Assembly (NCBI RefSeq): GCF_019218755.1 | Contig: NZ_JAHUWZ010000004.1 | Span: 372,001 to 436,000 of the forward strand | Source: Acidovorax sp. sif1233 | GTDB lineage: Bacteria; Pseudomonadota; Gammaproteobacteria; Burkholderiales; Burkholderiaceae_C | Reading direction: 5' to 3' | Length of the DNA: 64,000 nt | Part shown: in pieces, positions 46,244-55,576 of the stretch | Numbering within the stretch: position 1 is the stretch's first letter | How the letters are laid out: each line of letters starts with the position of its first letter | Program-made: the position numbers and the translations under genes | The notes under the pieces: model-generated | Database searches by the model: none | Seen by the model: only the letters and a program-made list of their open reading frames with translations | Told to the model about the DNA's origin: nothing

Positions 46244-48376
46244 TCAGAACGACACGGTCGCAGACACTTTGAAGGTGCGCGGTGCGCCTGGCATCACAAA
46301 GCCGTCGCCGAAGATGCCGATCCAGTACTTCTTGTCGGCCACGTTTTCCACGCTGGCGTTGAAGCGCACGGGCATGCTGCCGAACCTGGTGGCGTAGCTG
46401 GCATTCAGGTCCAGGCGATTCCAGGAGGGCACGCGCAGCTTGTTGCCCGAATCCGCCCACTGCGAGCTGGTGTGGACCACGCGACCGCCCACCTTCAGAC
46501 CTTGCACGGGCGTTTGCCAATCCAGGCCGATGCGCGCGCGCAGCTCAGGCGTGCCGTAGGTATCGCGGCCGGTGTTGCGCTGCTCGGATTCGATGTGGGT
46601 AACGCCGCCCAGCAGCGACAGGTCCTTGGTCAACATGCCGTACATGCTCCACTCCAGGCCGCGCAGCCGCTGCTCGCCGTCATCGACCATGCGGTTGGCA
46701 CTGTTGGTGACGAAGGAGGGGCGCTTGATCTCATAGGCGCTGACGGTGTGCGTGAGCGCACCCGCCTGCAGCTTCACGCCCAGTTCGAACTGCTTGGTCT
46801 GCTTCGGTGGCAGGGCCTCACCCGTGTTGGCGTAGCCCACTCCAACAATCTGGCCGGGCTCCAGGCCTTCGGTGTAATTGCCAAAGAGCGAGACGGAATC
46901 CCCCCAGGGCCGTACCACGGCGGCGAGCATGGGGGAGAAGCGGCTTTCGCTGTATTTTTGCAGCGGCATCTTCACGGTCTGGTAGCGCCCGCCCACTGTC
47001 AGCAGCACGGTTTCATGGGCAAAGGCCATGGTGTCGGCGACGGCCAGCGAGCGGTAGTCGTTCACGGTGGTGTAGCCGGTCCACTTGGGCGCTGCGGGAA
47101 AGGTGGGCGCCACGGGGTTGTACATGTTGGTGGTGTAGCAGTAGTTGCAGGCGGTGTTGACCGTGCCTTCCTTGTGCTTGAGGACATTGGCCGAAAGCTG
47201 CAGGCGGTGCTTGACGCTGCCGGTGTCGAACTTGCCGATCACGCCCGTCTCGGCCGTGCGGCGCTCGGATTCGGTGTGGACGTTGTAGATCGCGCCGCGC
47301 GTGGTGCCGTCCGCGCCGGTGACGAAGGCGCGCGTGCCGAACAGCAGGCCGTTGCCCTCGGCCTCGGAGCCACCTATCGCGAAGTACCCTTGCCAGTCGG
47401 GCGTGAAGTCGACCTCGGCGCGGGCCAGCGCGCCGCTGTTGTCGTACTGCCCGTGCGTGCCGCGGAACATGTTGGTGTCGCCCTCGGGCGGCGCCAGCAG
47501 GCGGCCCACGCCGGGGATCTGGGCGTTGCCCAGAAAGTTGAACATGCCCGGGCTGCCGCCCTCGATCTTGGTGACGCTGCTGTACACGTCCAGCGAGAAG
47601 CGCGCGCGGTCGCCCAGGTAGTCCAGCGCCAGAGCCCCCACGCGGCGGGTCTGGTCCTCCTCCTTGGCGCCCATCTCGCCGCTGCCATAGACGCCGTTGA
47701 AGCGGATACCCAGGCGCTTTTCATCGCCGAAGCGCTTGCCCACGTCGGCATGGCCCTGCAGGTATGAATGCGTGGCGTAGGTCATCGTCAGGTCGGCGAT
47801 GGGCTGCGCCAGTGCGCGCTTGGTGACCATGTTGACGGTGCCGGCCACGCTGTTGTTGGGCGGCATGCCCGAGAGCAGCACGTTCGGGCCGCGCAGCACC
47901 TCGATGCGTTCGAACATCTCCACCGGCACCGCATTGGCCGGGGCGATGCCGTACAGGCCGTTGGTGGCGATGTCCATCGCGCTCATGTCCAGGCCGCGCA
48001 GGTTGAAGTTCTGCAGCAGGTGGTTCTTGTTGGTGATGAAGACGACCGACGAGTCGTTCTCCAGCACGTCCTGCAGCGTGAGGGCCGACCAGTCCTCGGC
48101 CAGCTCGCGCGTGTAGGCGTTGACATGCACGGGCGCCTCCAGGATGGACGTGGCGCCCAGGATGCCCAGGCGCGCGCCCGATGCGGCCTTGTGGCCGGGC
48201 GCGCGGGTCGGCAGGTCTTCACGTTCGTACTTGCTGCGCACATTGACTTGCTCCAGCGTGGCGGTGGCCGTGCCGCCGTCCGCGGTCTGCCCTGCGACGG
48301 AGGCGCTGAAAGCCAGCAGCGCCAGAGCGATGGGAGTAAGCCGGCCGGTGCGGCCAAAGGATGCTTTGTTGGACAT
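46244..48376 (-). CDS. TonB-dependent siderophore receptor
   Basis: A 710-residue outer-membrane receptor. A signal peptide (about 1-29) is followed by a plug domain (VNVRSKYEREDLPTRAPGHK, LQDVLENDSSVV, IEVLRGPNVLLSGMPPNNSV) and a beta barrel ending KVSATVSF with a terminal aromatic residue. The plug wording is that of siderophore receptors. A Fur box lies just upstream, and the PepSY, DUF3649 and DUF3325 genes behind it are typical iron-uptake partners. The siderophore is not known and no biosynthesis genes are present, so it may take up a foreign one. Confidence 0.92.
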   Translation of the reverse strand: MSNKASFGRTGRLTPIALALLAFSASVAGQTADGGTATATLEQVNVRSKYEREDLPTRAPGHKAASGARLGILGATSILEAPVHVNAYTRELAEDWSALTLQDVLENDSSVVFITNKNHLLQNFNLRGLDMSAMDIATNGLYGIAPANAVPVEMFERIEVLRGPNVLLSGMPPNNSVAGTVNMVTKRALAQPIADLTMTYATHSYLQGHADVGKRFGDEKRLGIRFNGVYGSGEMGAKEEDQTRRVGALALDYLGDRARFSLDVYSSVTKIEGGSPGMFNFLGNAQIPGVGRLLAPPEGDTNMFRGTHGQYDNSGALARAEVDFTPDWQGYFAIGGSEAEGNGLLFGTRAFVTGADGTTRGAIYNVHTESERRTAETGVIGKFDTGSVKHRLQLSANVLKHKEGTVNTACNYCYTTNMYNPVAPTFPAAPKWTGYTTVNDYRSLAVADTMAFAHETVLLTVGGRYQTVKMPLQKYSESRFSPMLAAVVRPWGDSVSLFGNYTEGLEPGQIVGVGYANTGEALPPKQTKQFELGVKLQAGALTHTVSAYEIKRPSFVTNSANRMVDDGEQRLRGLEWSMYGMLTKDLSLLGGVTHIESEQRNTGRDTYGTPELRARIGLDWQTPVQGLKVGGRVVHTSSQWADSGNKLRVPSWNRLDLNASYATRFGSMPVRFNASVENVADKKYWIGIFGDGFVMPGAPRTFKVSATVSF

Positions 48377-48400
48377 TGCTTCTTGCCGTTATTTGATACG

Positions 48401-48419
48401 AATGAAAATAATTCTCATT
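48401..48419 (-). promoter_or_regulatory. Fur box of the TonB receptor
   Basis: AATGAAAATAATTCTCATT is a 19-base near-perfect palindrome (mismatches only at paired positions 6/14 and the centre) and matches the Fur consensus style. It lies 25 bases before the receptor start codon, so iron repression is expected. Confidence 0.82.
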
Positions 48420-48481
48420 ATATTTCATGTTGTAACCGACACCCCGCTGGCGACTGAGTACGGTAGGCCTGTTTCTGGAAG

Positions 48482-48535
48482 TCAAATTGGCCTCCAGCGC
48501 TTATGTAGCAAGCGCAGGCAGCTATGAAAATGAAG
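48482..48535 (+). repeat. Intergenic hairpin repeat, copy 3
   Basis: TTGGCCTCCAGCGCTT, then AGCAAGCGCAGGCAGCTATG and AAAATGAAG: the same skeleton and orientation as copy 1. It lies between the 3' end of the PepSY gene and the TonB receptor promoter. Confidence 0.7.
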
Positions 48536-48550
48536 TGTTGCGCATGCACA

Positions 48551-50083
48551 TCAGGCAGCCACGCCGACCGGATGCACCTTGGCGCGCTGGCGCCAACCCA
48601 GCCATCCGAAGAACAGTGCCAGCAGCAGGCAGGTCAGGCCCAGCAGTACCCCGTCCGGACTGGGGTTCAGCACGGCGGCCACGGGTACCAGCGCATTGCA
48701 GATCGCCGTGAACCACAACAGGCCGGGCGCAGCGCGTTCCGTGCCGCGCCAGATCGCCCAGGCGATGCAGGCGAGAAACAGCGTGTAGTACACACCCTGG
48801 TGGAGCGCGTCGATGTCGCCCACCCTCGGCGCGAACCAGTGCGCCAGGGCAAGCGTCGCGGGTAGCGCCGCAGCGCAGCCCAGGCACACACCCTGCGTGA
48901 GCGCGGACACGACACGCACATGGCGCGGCCGCCTCATGGACTGCCCGTCTTGCGGTTTGCGCGCGCGCTGGGTCCGCGTCTCTATCCACAGCAAATTCCC
49001 GGTGTAGAACAGCAGCGCACCCGACAGCCCCAGCAGCAGGTACAGGATGCGCACCGTGTCGCCACCATAGCTGCCGAAGTGCAGCGCGAACAGGCTGCTG
49101 AGGAGCGCCGTCGACGCATAGCCGCTGGCACCCGGCAGATAGTTGCGATCGTAGATTTCGCCGCTTCCCAGGTTCACGAAAGCCAGGCCGTAGCGCGAGG
49201 CGCGCTGGAAGTGCCGTTCATCCACGCCCCCCACCAGCCCCACGGGGCCGCTGGGGAGCATCACGTAGTCCAGGCCCAGGGGCGCAAATCCCGGCGCCTG
49301 CTCCTGTACGCGGCGCATGATTTCGCTCGGAGGCAGCCAGTCTGCGCGCGCCACCTGCGGCGGCTTGACACTGTCGCGCGCGACGGTGGCGCGCAGGCCT
49401 TCCTGATAGACGAACTTGTCCTGCGCCAGGTAGACCATGTCGTGTAGCCCGAACACGGCGGCGCTCAGTGCGATGACAAGGTGAAACGGCAGGCTGGCCA
49501 CGCCCAGCAGGTTGTGCACATCCAGCCACATGCGCTTGAGGTTGGATCCCAGGCGCAGATAAAACAAGTCCTTCACCAGCGAAGGCAGCAGCACCACGAT
49601 GCCTGACACCAGGGCCAGCGCATAGGCCAGAGACACGAGGCCGATCAGCGGCTCGGCCAATTCCAGCGGAATGGGCAGGCCACCCTTGCGATGCAGGTAG
49701 TCCACAAAATTGCCGCTGGTGTCGTCCTCGCGCGGCATGGAGTGCATGCGGTGCAATTGACCATCGTTGCCCAGTTGCCACCACACCGCGTCCTGGCCGC
49801 GCACCATGTGCGCAAGCGCGGGCTGGGTGTGGTCCGCACTGGGCCAGCGCAAACGCACGCGGCCCGTGAAGTCCGGGTTCGCGTCGAGGAAGACTTTGGC
49901 CAGCGCGTCGCCGTCATTGCTGATCGCACGGGATACGGCGGCCGGTGGCTGGGTCCAGCGGGTGATCTCGGCTTCCAGCATCGAGAACGCGCCAGCGTAG
50001 AAGGCGACGTACAACACCAGCCCGCAGAGGATGCCAACCCAGGTGTGAACCGCCAGGTAGTCGCGAACGGTCTGCGCCTTCAT
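48551..50083 (-). CDS. PepSY-domain inner-membrane protein (iron-uptake associated)
   Basis: A 510-residue PepSY-associated transmembrane protein. The first helix follows VRDYLAVHTWVGILCGLVLY. The central region has WLDVHNLLGVASLPFHLVIA, with His residues typical of the family and of ferric-siderophore reductases. Further helices lie at about 340-365, 400-430 and 440-500. Such proteins are thought to reduce or release iron from siderophores in the periplasm or at the membrane. GGAAGG precedes the ATG at 50083, and that ATG overlaps the stop of the DUF3649 gene. Likely one operon with the two genes upstream. Confidence 0.87.
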   Translation of the reverse strand: MKAQTVRDYLAVHTWVGILCGLVLYVAFYAGAFSMLEAEITRWTQPPAAVSRAISNDGDALAKVFLDANPDFTGRVRLRWPSADHTQPALAHMVRGQDAVWWQLGNDGQLHRMHSMPREDDTSGNFVDYLHRKGGLPIPLELAEPLIGLVSLAYALALVSGIVVLLPSLVKDLFYLRLGSNLKRMWLDVHNLLGVASLPFHLVIALSAAVFGLHDMVYLAQDKFVYQEGLRATVARDSVKPPQVARADWLPPSEIMRRVQEQAPGFAPLGLDYVMLPSGPVGLVGGVDERHFQRASRYGLAFVNLGSGEIYDRNYLPGASGYASTALLSSLFALHFGSYGGDTVRILYLLLGLSGALLFYTGNLLWIETRTQRARKPQDGQSMRRPRHVRVVSALTQGVCLGCAAALPATLALAHWFAPRVGDIDALHQGVYYTLFLACIAWAIWRGTERAAPGLLWFTAICNALVPVAAVLNPSPDGVLLGLTCLLLALFFGWLGWRQRAKVHPVGVAA

Positions 50084-50370
50084 TGCAATACCTTCCAGGC
50101 GGTGAAAGCAGCTGCATTGGCCAGCAGGAAAACTGCCAGGCATTGCCGGCGGCTTCGGGCCAGGAATGCCGCGCACGGCACGGCCGCCCACAGCAGGACC
50201 GCCAGCCACATGGCAATTTGGTCGCGTACCGGCACATGGCTTGGCAAGAGCCCGCCGTACATCAGCAGCCAACTGAGCCACAGTGCCAATGGAAAGCCAA
50301 GAAGAAAACCCGTCAATCCCTTGAAGAGCAGATGACGGGGCGCTGCGTCGGGATCTTTGCGACGACTCAT
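50080..50370 (-). CDS. DUF3649 membrane protein
   Basis: A 96-residue protein with about three helices (GLTGFLLGFPLALWLSWLLM, QIAMWLAVLLWAAVPCAAFL, QCLAVFLLANAAAFTAWKVL). Size and position between DUF3325 and PepSY genes identify DUF3649, a family found in siderophore-uptake loci. Both its start and its stop overlap neighbouring genes by four bases (ATGA), so the three products are probably made in balance. Confidence 0.8.
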   Translation of the reverse strand: MSRRKDPDAAPRHLLFKGLTGFLLGFPLALWLSWLLMYGGLLPSHVPVRDQIAMWLAVLLWAAVPCAAFLARSRRQCLAVFLLANAAAFTAWKVLQ

Positions 50371-50630
50371 CGCACAGCTCTTTTGGAAGCGCCACGGCGC
50401 CTGGCCTGGCAGTAGCTCAGGCAGGGTATCGCCAGCATGGCCACCCCCAACACGAAGGCGATGGACACGGCCAGCCCCATGCCACTGGCGTGGATGCCAC
50501 CTACAGCGACCAGCGCCGCCGCCACTCCCAACGCTGCGTACGGCCACCTCTGGTGCGACCCGTCCGCACGGGGAGTGGCGCGCAGAACCAGCCAGCCACA
50601 CGCAAAGGTCAGAAGAATACCGATCAACAT
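50367..50630 (-). CDS. DUF3325 membrane protein
   Basis: An 87-residue protein with three helices (LIGILLTFACGWLVLRA, WPYAALGVAAALVAVGGI, LAVSIAFVLGVAMLAIPCLS). It matches the DUF3325 family by length and context. First gene of the DUF3325-DUF3649-PepSY operon, just downstream of a Fur-like site. No function is established. Confidence 0.8.
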   Translation of the reverse strand: MLIGILLTFACGWLVLRATPRADGSHQRWPYAALGVAAALVAVGGIHASGMGLAVSIAFVLGVAMLAIPCLSYCQARRRGASKRAVR

Positions 50631-50636
50631 GTATGC

Positions 50637-50655
50637 AATTGAGAATAAGAATTGC
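50637..50655 (-). promoter_or_regulatory. Fur-like box of the DUF3325-PepSY operon
   Basis: AATTGAGAATAAGAATTGC (plus strand) has symmetric ends (GCAATT...AATTGC when extended by two bases) and the AT-rich GAATAA core of Fur sites. It lies six bases before the first start codon. Weaker than the receptor's box. Confidence 0.55.
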
Positions 50656-51768
50656 TACCAATGTTAATCGGTCCCCGTGAACGCCCTGAACAGGTGCCAC
50701 CACAGGGCGCTTTTCGACCCGAAAACCCGTGCCCATGCCGTGTTCATCGCCCCCGCACACAGCTCTGCGAGAGGCCCAGCCACAAGGCTTGATCACCTTC
50801 CGCGTGAATGAACCTGGCAGCACACGCCACGCCACCGAATGGAAGGCCGCATGGGGAAGGGGGCCGGTATCGAGCACATCCGGCGGTTGCCCCCGTTTGC
50901 TTCAGTGCAAAGGACTTCATCTGCGGCATGGGGGGCGCCGCACTGCCGGGGGCACCGAAGTGCAATACGTCCGTTCACAGGTGGGGCTCGCCGCACGTAG
51001 CGCAGGCATGGCCCCCATCGATCAGGCCGTGATCGAGATTGCAAACAATAGTCAATTCTCGGATTTTTGATTTATGGCGAGTTACCGTATGTGACATGAG
51101 TATTGGGCAGCTGGAGCAATTTGCCCCAACGTCCTATTTCGCCATGTCACAAAAATCGCTCGCCCCACTGATTGCACGGTTGCCTTTGCATGGGCACCTA
51201 TGCGGTGCCTTGCTTGACAGCACATGACGGCTTGAAATCGCCGTGCGTGGCGGCCTGAAGAGCTGCGTCGCAGGAAGGCGCACCTGCAGTCCCCGCATCA
51301 AACCGCTGATGAGCGAAATGCCGGCGGAAATTTACTCGAGACCGTGCCGAGGGGGGTGGCTCGGCAGTGAGGTCCGCGTCCTGGCGTTCGGATGCTGTCG
51401 CACCTGCGCTGCACAGCGTCCAATCGGCGCGCTGTAGCACTTGTCGGCCACGGGTTGGGCCTGGAGGGCTGACCGGGAAACCCCGGAGGCGCCGGTTAGT
51501 TATCTGCAGATTGGCTAGTCCATTGGCGTTGGCAAGACCCTGCATCGTTTTCGGCGTATCGAATCTCGACGTGATTTCCGCACTGCCGTAACGCGCTGAT
51601 TGTCCTTTGTGTGATGCCGCAGGCACTGCGCCCACTTTGGACAGTGGGCTGGATTTTTTCGCTGGGCCCCTCGTTTCATGACGCGGACCCACGATCCGAA
51701 AGTTGTTTGTTGTATGTCTGCTCACTGCTTCACCGTTCTGAGCAGCGTTTAAATCCAAAGAGGGAATC
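50656..51768. other. 1.1-kb stretch without a supported gene
   Basis: Several open frames exist on both strands but none has convincing codon use or recognisable sequence. The stretch holds the 96-base hairpin at 51062-51157 and, at its end, the promoter region of the IPTL-tailed gene. It may contain decayed sequence. Confidence 0.5.
51062..51157. repeat. 96-base nested inverted-repeat element
   Basis: GATTTTTG (51062-51069) pairs with CAAAAATC (51150-51157), and ATGGCGA (51074-51080) with TCGCCAT (51139-51145), giving one long stem with a 4x4 internal loop. Inside, TTGGGCA (51103-51109) pairs with TGCCCCAA (51122-51129, one bulge). TGTGACATG (51090-51098) can alternatively pair with CATGTCACA (51143-51151), competing with the outer stem. 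This could be a palindromic mobile element or a structured RNA with two folds. Confidence 0.55.
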
Positions 51769-54588
51769 GTGTTGAAAAGAACAAATGGTTGGAGAACCAT
51801 GCATGCCTTGGTTCACAAGTTCCTGCGCGGCGTGGCCGCGATAGGTGTTGGGGGGATGCTTCTGGCAGCGCATCCGGCGCACGCCGAATTCGTCAATGGC
51901 GGGTTTGAGGGCGGCACGTTTGGCAGCGAATGGATCAAAACGACTCTGCAGAACAACGGCGTGCCCACAGTTAGTACGCACACCATCAACCCCAAATCCA
52001 TCAAGGATCTGAATCTTCGGGCCAATGCTGGTGACGCGGGATATGACCCCAATCTCTATACCACCACGGGGACGGCACCAGATGCCACGGACCTGTCCGT
52101 GGTGCTGGATGCAGGCGGCGCGGGCGCTCGCAGCCAACAGGATCATCTGCTCACTGGCGCCATCCCCGCTGCCTCCTTGCGCTGGCCCTTTGCTGGCAAC
52201 AACAGTGCTTTGGTGAATCTGAATCCACTTGGATCCACCCAGGCAACGCGTCATATTGCCAGAAGTGGCAGCCCGACCCTGGGGAACCCGCCCGTGCAGT
52301 ACACGAGCCATGCTTCCCGTGCCAGCTCCATTCGGCAACGCGCCCAAGTGACGGCTGCCGATGTGGACGCAGACGGCAAGGTACACGTTCGCTTCGCCAT
52401 GACGCCCGTGCTTGACAACCCAGGATTGATCAAAGTGCTGGGCGGCACCGTGAGTGCTGCTTCCGGCTCCGCCATCGTCACAGGCACGGGGACCAATTTC
52501 ACGGCCACGGTGAGCCCTGGAAACTATGTGCGTCTTGGCACAAACAATACGGATCGTCAGGTACTTTCCGTTGACAGTGACACGCAAATTACGCTGACCA
52601 GCAACGCCATCAACGTGACAAATGGTGCGGTATATGTTTCCAGCGTTTCCGGTGGGCATTTCTCCGAAGAACAGCCCTACTTTGCGGTCGAAGTGCGCAA
52701 GATCACGTCGGCCGTGGATTCCACCCCTGTTCCTGTGCCCGGTGCCCCCGCGAGCTCCCCTGGCCAGTTGTTCTTCACCTTCAACTTCTCCAACCAGCCA
52801 GGGACCGTGTGGCATGACACCACGAACAACACCCGGAACTACGCCTATTCGGAATTCATCACTTTTGACATAGCCCCCGGCAATGCCAAACTGCAGGTGG
52901 GCGACTGGATCGAGCTTGAACTGGTGGCGGCGGGTTGCTCTCCTGGCGGGCACGAAGGCCATGTGCATGTGGACAGCTTTAGCTTCAGGCTCCCCGACGT
53001 GTTGTGGGTGAGCGTCTCTGGCCCCGTGTCTGTCAGCAGCGCCAATGGCACTCAGATCACCTACACCTATACCTACACCAACAAGACCAGCGACCCAGTG
53101 AGCAACGCCACTGTGACGCCGGTGATGCCGCAAGACAATTCGGCCGTCCCTCAGAACGTGACCTACGTGTCTTCCAGCGGAGGAAACTGCACGCCGGCTT
53201 CTGGTGGCGCCACTGCCACACCGCCAACGCCAGGCGGCTCCCTGAGTTGCAACGTGGGTACGTTGGCGCCGGGGCAGTCGGGGTCTTTTACTGTCACCGT
53301 AGTTGTTCCCGATGGGGCAATGGGGCCCATCAACAACGGGAACTACACCATCGCGGGTGACGCGGTCGATCCGCTTCCCGGCCCCATGTGGAAAACGGAT
53401 CTGGTCAGCCCTTCGACGCTCAGCGACATGGACGTGGATGCGGTGACTCTGAACCTGCCACCGACTGCCAATGTAGGCACGCTTTACACCGGCTCGTATA
53501 CCTGCACCAACAAGGGGGCTGCTGCCGCGGATGTTGCAACATGCGATGCCGCAAACCTGCCCGCAGGCGTGGGCGTCTCGGCATGTACCGTGAGCCCGGC
53601 CAATACGCCCTGGACCCAGCCAGGTACCGTGCCTTCCGGAGAGACTGTGACATGTCAAGTTTCTGGAACACCCACCACAACGGGTAGCGTGACCGTGCAT
53701 GTGACCACCGGGGCCGACAACGATCCGAATACGCTGAACAATGAACGTACCGCCATCATCGCCATCGCTGGTGTTCTACCTACGCCTGACATGGCGATCG
53801 ACTTGGCAAGTATTCCGCCCTCAGGGACAGTTGGTGTGCCCTACAGCGGTAGCTTCACATGCCAGAACATCGGTGCCGCCACGGCGCTCACCGGCACCAT
53901 CTGCGCCGTGGGAGGGCTCCCGGCAGGGGTGAACCAAGGGGCCTGCAGCATCAGCACAGGCGGCGCCTGGACCGCCGGAAACGCCGTACCTGCGGGGGCC
54001 TTCGTCACCTGTGCGGTGAGCGGCACGCCAACCAGCTCTGGTGGGTTGACCGTGAACGGCTCCACCGGCGCCACGGGCGACATCAATGTCGGCAACAACA
54101 CAGCATCGAAGCCTGTGTCTATGACGACGGCCCCGGATGTACTGGTGGATGTGAGCGGGTTGCCTGCCACTGCAAGAGTGGGTGTCTCTTACACAGGGAG
54201 CTACACCTGCACCAACGCTGGTTCTGCCGATGCGGTGGCCAGCACGAGTTGCTCTGTCGCCGGTCTGCCTCCGGGCCTGTCCACGAGCTCCTGCACGGTC
54301 AGCCCTGGGGCCTCGGCATGGGTCGCAGGGAACGCCATTCCCCAAGGCCAGGCGGTGACATGCCAGGTGAGCGGCACCCCCACGACCTTGGGGACGGCTA
54401 CCGCCAACGGCACAACGGGTGCAGCAGGCGACGGTGATACATCCAACAATACGCAGTCGCGCGTCATCGCCGTAGAAGCCAATGCTCCGGCATCGATTCC
54501 CACGCTCTCGGAATGGGGACTTGTCATGCTGTCCAGCTTGATGGTCATGATGGGCCTGATCCGTCGCAAGCGCGCGCTCGTCCCGTAG
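51769..54588 (+). CDS. Large exported DUF11-like repeat protein with IPTL-CTERM tail
   Basis: A 939-residue protein. The signal peptide ends AHPAHAE. An N-terminal region of about 420 residues (EFVNGGFEGGTFGSEW, HVHVDSFSFRLPDV) resembles carbohydrate-binding-like modules. Four beta-sandwich repeats follow: one of DUF11 type, then three similar units each with TYTGSYTCTN-like and VTCQVSGTPTT-like strands and conserved Cys pairs. The tail IPTLSEWGLVMLSSLMVMMG with LIRRKR is an exact IPTL-CTERM. GAGGG precedes the GTG at 51769. It should be a surface protein. Stand-alone gene. Confidence 0.88.
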   Translation: MLKRTNGWRTMHALVHKFLRGVAAIGVGGMLLAAHPAHAEFVNGGFEGGTFGSEWIKTTLQNNGVPTVSTHTINPKSIKDLNLRANAGDAGYDPNLYTTTGTAPDATDLSVVLDAGGAGARSQQDHLLTGAIPAASLRWPFAGNNSALVNLNPLGSTQATRHIARSGSPTLGNPPVQYTSHASRASSIRQRAQVTAADVDADGKVHVRFAMTPVLDNPGLIKVLGGTVSAASGSAIVTGTGTNFTATVSPGNYVRLGTNNTDRQVLSVDSDTQITLTSNAINVTNGAVYVSSVSGGHFSEEQPYFAVEVRKITSAVDSTPVPVPGAPASSPGQLFFTFNFSNQPGTVWHDTTNNTRNYAYSEFITFDIAPGNAKLQVGDWIELELVAAGCSPGGHEGHVHVDSFSFRLPDVLWVSVSGPVSVSSANGTQITYTYTYTNKTSDPVSNATVTPVMPQDNSAVPQNVTYVSSSGGNCTPASGGATATPPTPGGSLSCNVGTLAPGQSGSFTVTVVVPDGAMGPINNGNYTIAGDAVDPLPGPMWKTDLVSPSTLSDMDVDAVTLNLPPTANVGTLYTGSYTCTNKGAAAADVATCDAANLPAGVGVSACTVSPANTPWTQPGTVPSGETVTCQVSGTPTTTGSVTVHVTTGADNDPNTLNNERTAIIAIAGVLPTPDMAIDLASIPPSGTVGVPYSGSFTCQNIGAATALTGTICAVGGLPAGVNQGACSISTGGAWTAGNAVPAGAFVTCAVSGTPTSSGGLTVNGSTGATGDINVGNNTASKPVSMTTAPDVLVDVSGLPATARVGVSYTGSYTCTNAGSADAVASTSCSVAGLPPGLSTSSCTVSPGASAWVAGNAIPQGQAVTCQVSGTPTTLGTATANGTTGAAGDGDTSNNTQSRVIAVEANAPASIPTLSEWGLVMLSSLMVMMGLIRRKRALVP

Positions 54589-54934
54589 TAAATGGATTGC
54601 GTTAGGCGGTCGTCATGGTGTCCACCAATCGATAACGGTGGACACCATGGACGCGTTCAAGCTGCAATTCCTTTTCAATTGCGAAATATGTCGCCCAACT
54701 GCGCGTCCTCACTTCGGTCGGCTGCGCGGACGTCCGCTGTTGCCACGGCAGGCACGGTGCGAAGCCGACAAGCAATGTGCGCAGACCGCATAGGGCCGCG
54801 CCAAGCAGTCACACGGGCGCGCTGCCGGTGGATGCCCGTCAGCTGAGGCATATGCGCGTGAACGCAACGCGCGGGCACGCCATCCGGTTGCGTCCATTGC
54901 AGCGGCTTTTCATGGTGGCGCTGCCAGGGCCAGA
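54589..54934. other. Gap with a perfect 13-bp inverted repeat
   Basis: CATGGTGTCCACC (54614-54626) and GGTGGACACCATG (54637-54649) form a perfect stem with a 10-base loop, 26 bases after the IPTL gene. There is no T-run. No gene in the remaining 285 bases is convincing on either strand. Confidence 0.55.
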
Positions 54935-55576
54935 TCAAGGCGCAGCGGACAGCAGTTCGCGAGGAGGCTGCCAGCCCGGCAGTTGCTGGATTCGACGCAG
55001 CCAGGCACGCACGTGTGGCGGAACATCGAGCCCCACGTCATCCGCCCAGAACAGGTAGCCGCAGAGCGCGCAATCAGCGACCGATAGTTGCTCGTCGAGG
55101 ATGAATGCGCGTCCGTCGCTCAGCTCGGCCTCAAGCCGCGCTATGTCGCGCAGATAGCGCGCCAGCAGCCATTCCGGTGTGCCGCCGGGATACTCCTGCG
55201 GGGCAAACTGGCGGGCAAACCGAACATGTGGCAGCGACAGGCCGAGACGATTGGCTTCCCAGAACAGCCATTCACGCACACGCGCCATGCGCTGCGGGCT
55301 CTCGCCACCCAGGCGCTGCAGGCGCTCTGCCAGCAGGCACAGAATGGCGTTGGACTGCACAAAGCTCTCCGCTCCCCACACCAGGAGCGGTACCTCATTG
55401 AAACGCGCCAGGCTGCGAAATGGCTCCGGTCGTTGTTCAGGCGACACAAAGATGTCGATATGGACATAGTCATGCTCAACCTGCCCAAACACCAATGCCA
55501 GGCGCACCTTGTTGCTATGGCCAGATTCACGGTTGCCGTAGAGGGTGATGCCGGTTGGTGTGAGCGGGGGCGTCAT
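54935..55576 (-). CDS. Glutathione S-transferase family protein
   Basis: A 213-residue protein with a thioredoxin-like N-domain (ITLYGNRESGHSNKVRLALV, NEVPLLVWGAESFVQSNAIL, containing the cis-Pro and the QS glutathione contact) and a helical C-domain (DEQLSVADCALCGYLFWADD, the conserved Asp N-cap). Cytoplasmic, probably glutathione-dependent conjugation or reduction. The ATG at 55576 is chosen because AGGA lies about seven bases upstream and the fold starts nine residues later; ATGs at 55600 and 55645 are alternatives. Confidence 0.85.
   Translation of the reverse strand: MTPPLTPTGITLYGNRESGHSNKVRLALVFGQVEHDYVHIDIFVSPEQRPEPFRSLARFNEVPLLVWGAESFVQSNAILCLLAERLQRLGGESPQRMARVREWLFWEANRLGLSLPHVRFARQFAPQEYPGGTPEWLLARYLRDIARLEAELSDGRAFILDEQLSVADCALCGYLFWADDVGLDVPPHVRAWLRRIQQLPGWQPPRELLSAAP

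Noticed and set aside
51470-51520. GC-rich folded stretch considered as a c-di-GMP (GEMM) riboswitch
   Set aside because: The conserved GEMM core and tetraloop receptor sequences are not present.
51198-51800. 200-codon minus-strand frame ahead of the large IPTL gene
   Set aside because: Composition is low-complexity (Ser/Arg/Pro/Thr), the third-position pattern is unlike real genes here, and it runs into the start of a well-supported gene.
54614-54649. Inverted repeat as the end of an insertion sequence
   Set aside because: No transposase or target duplication is visible; kept only as an unexplained hairpin.
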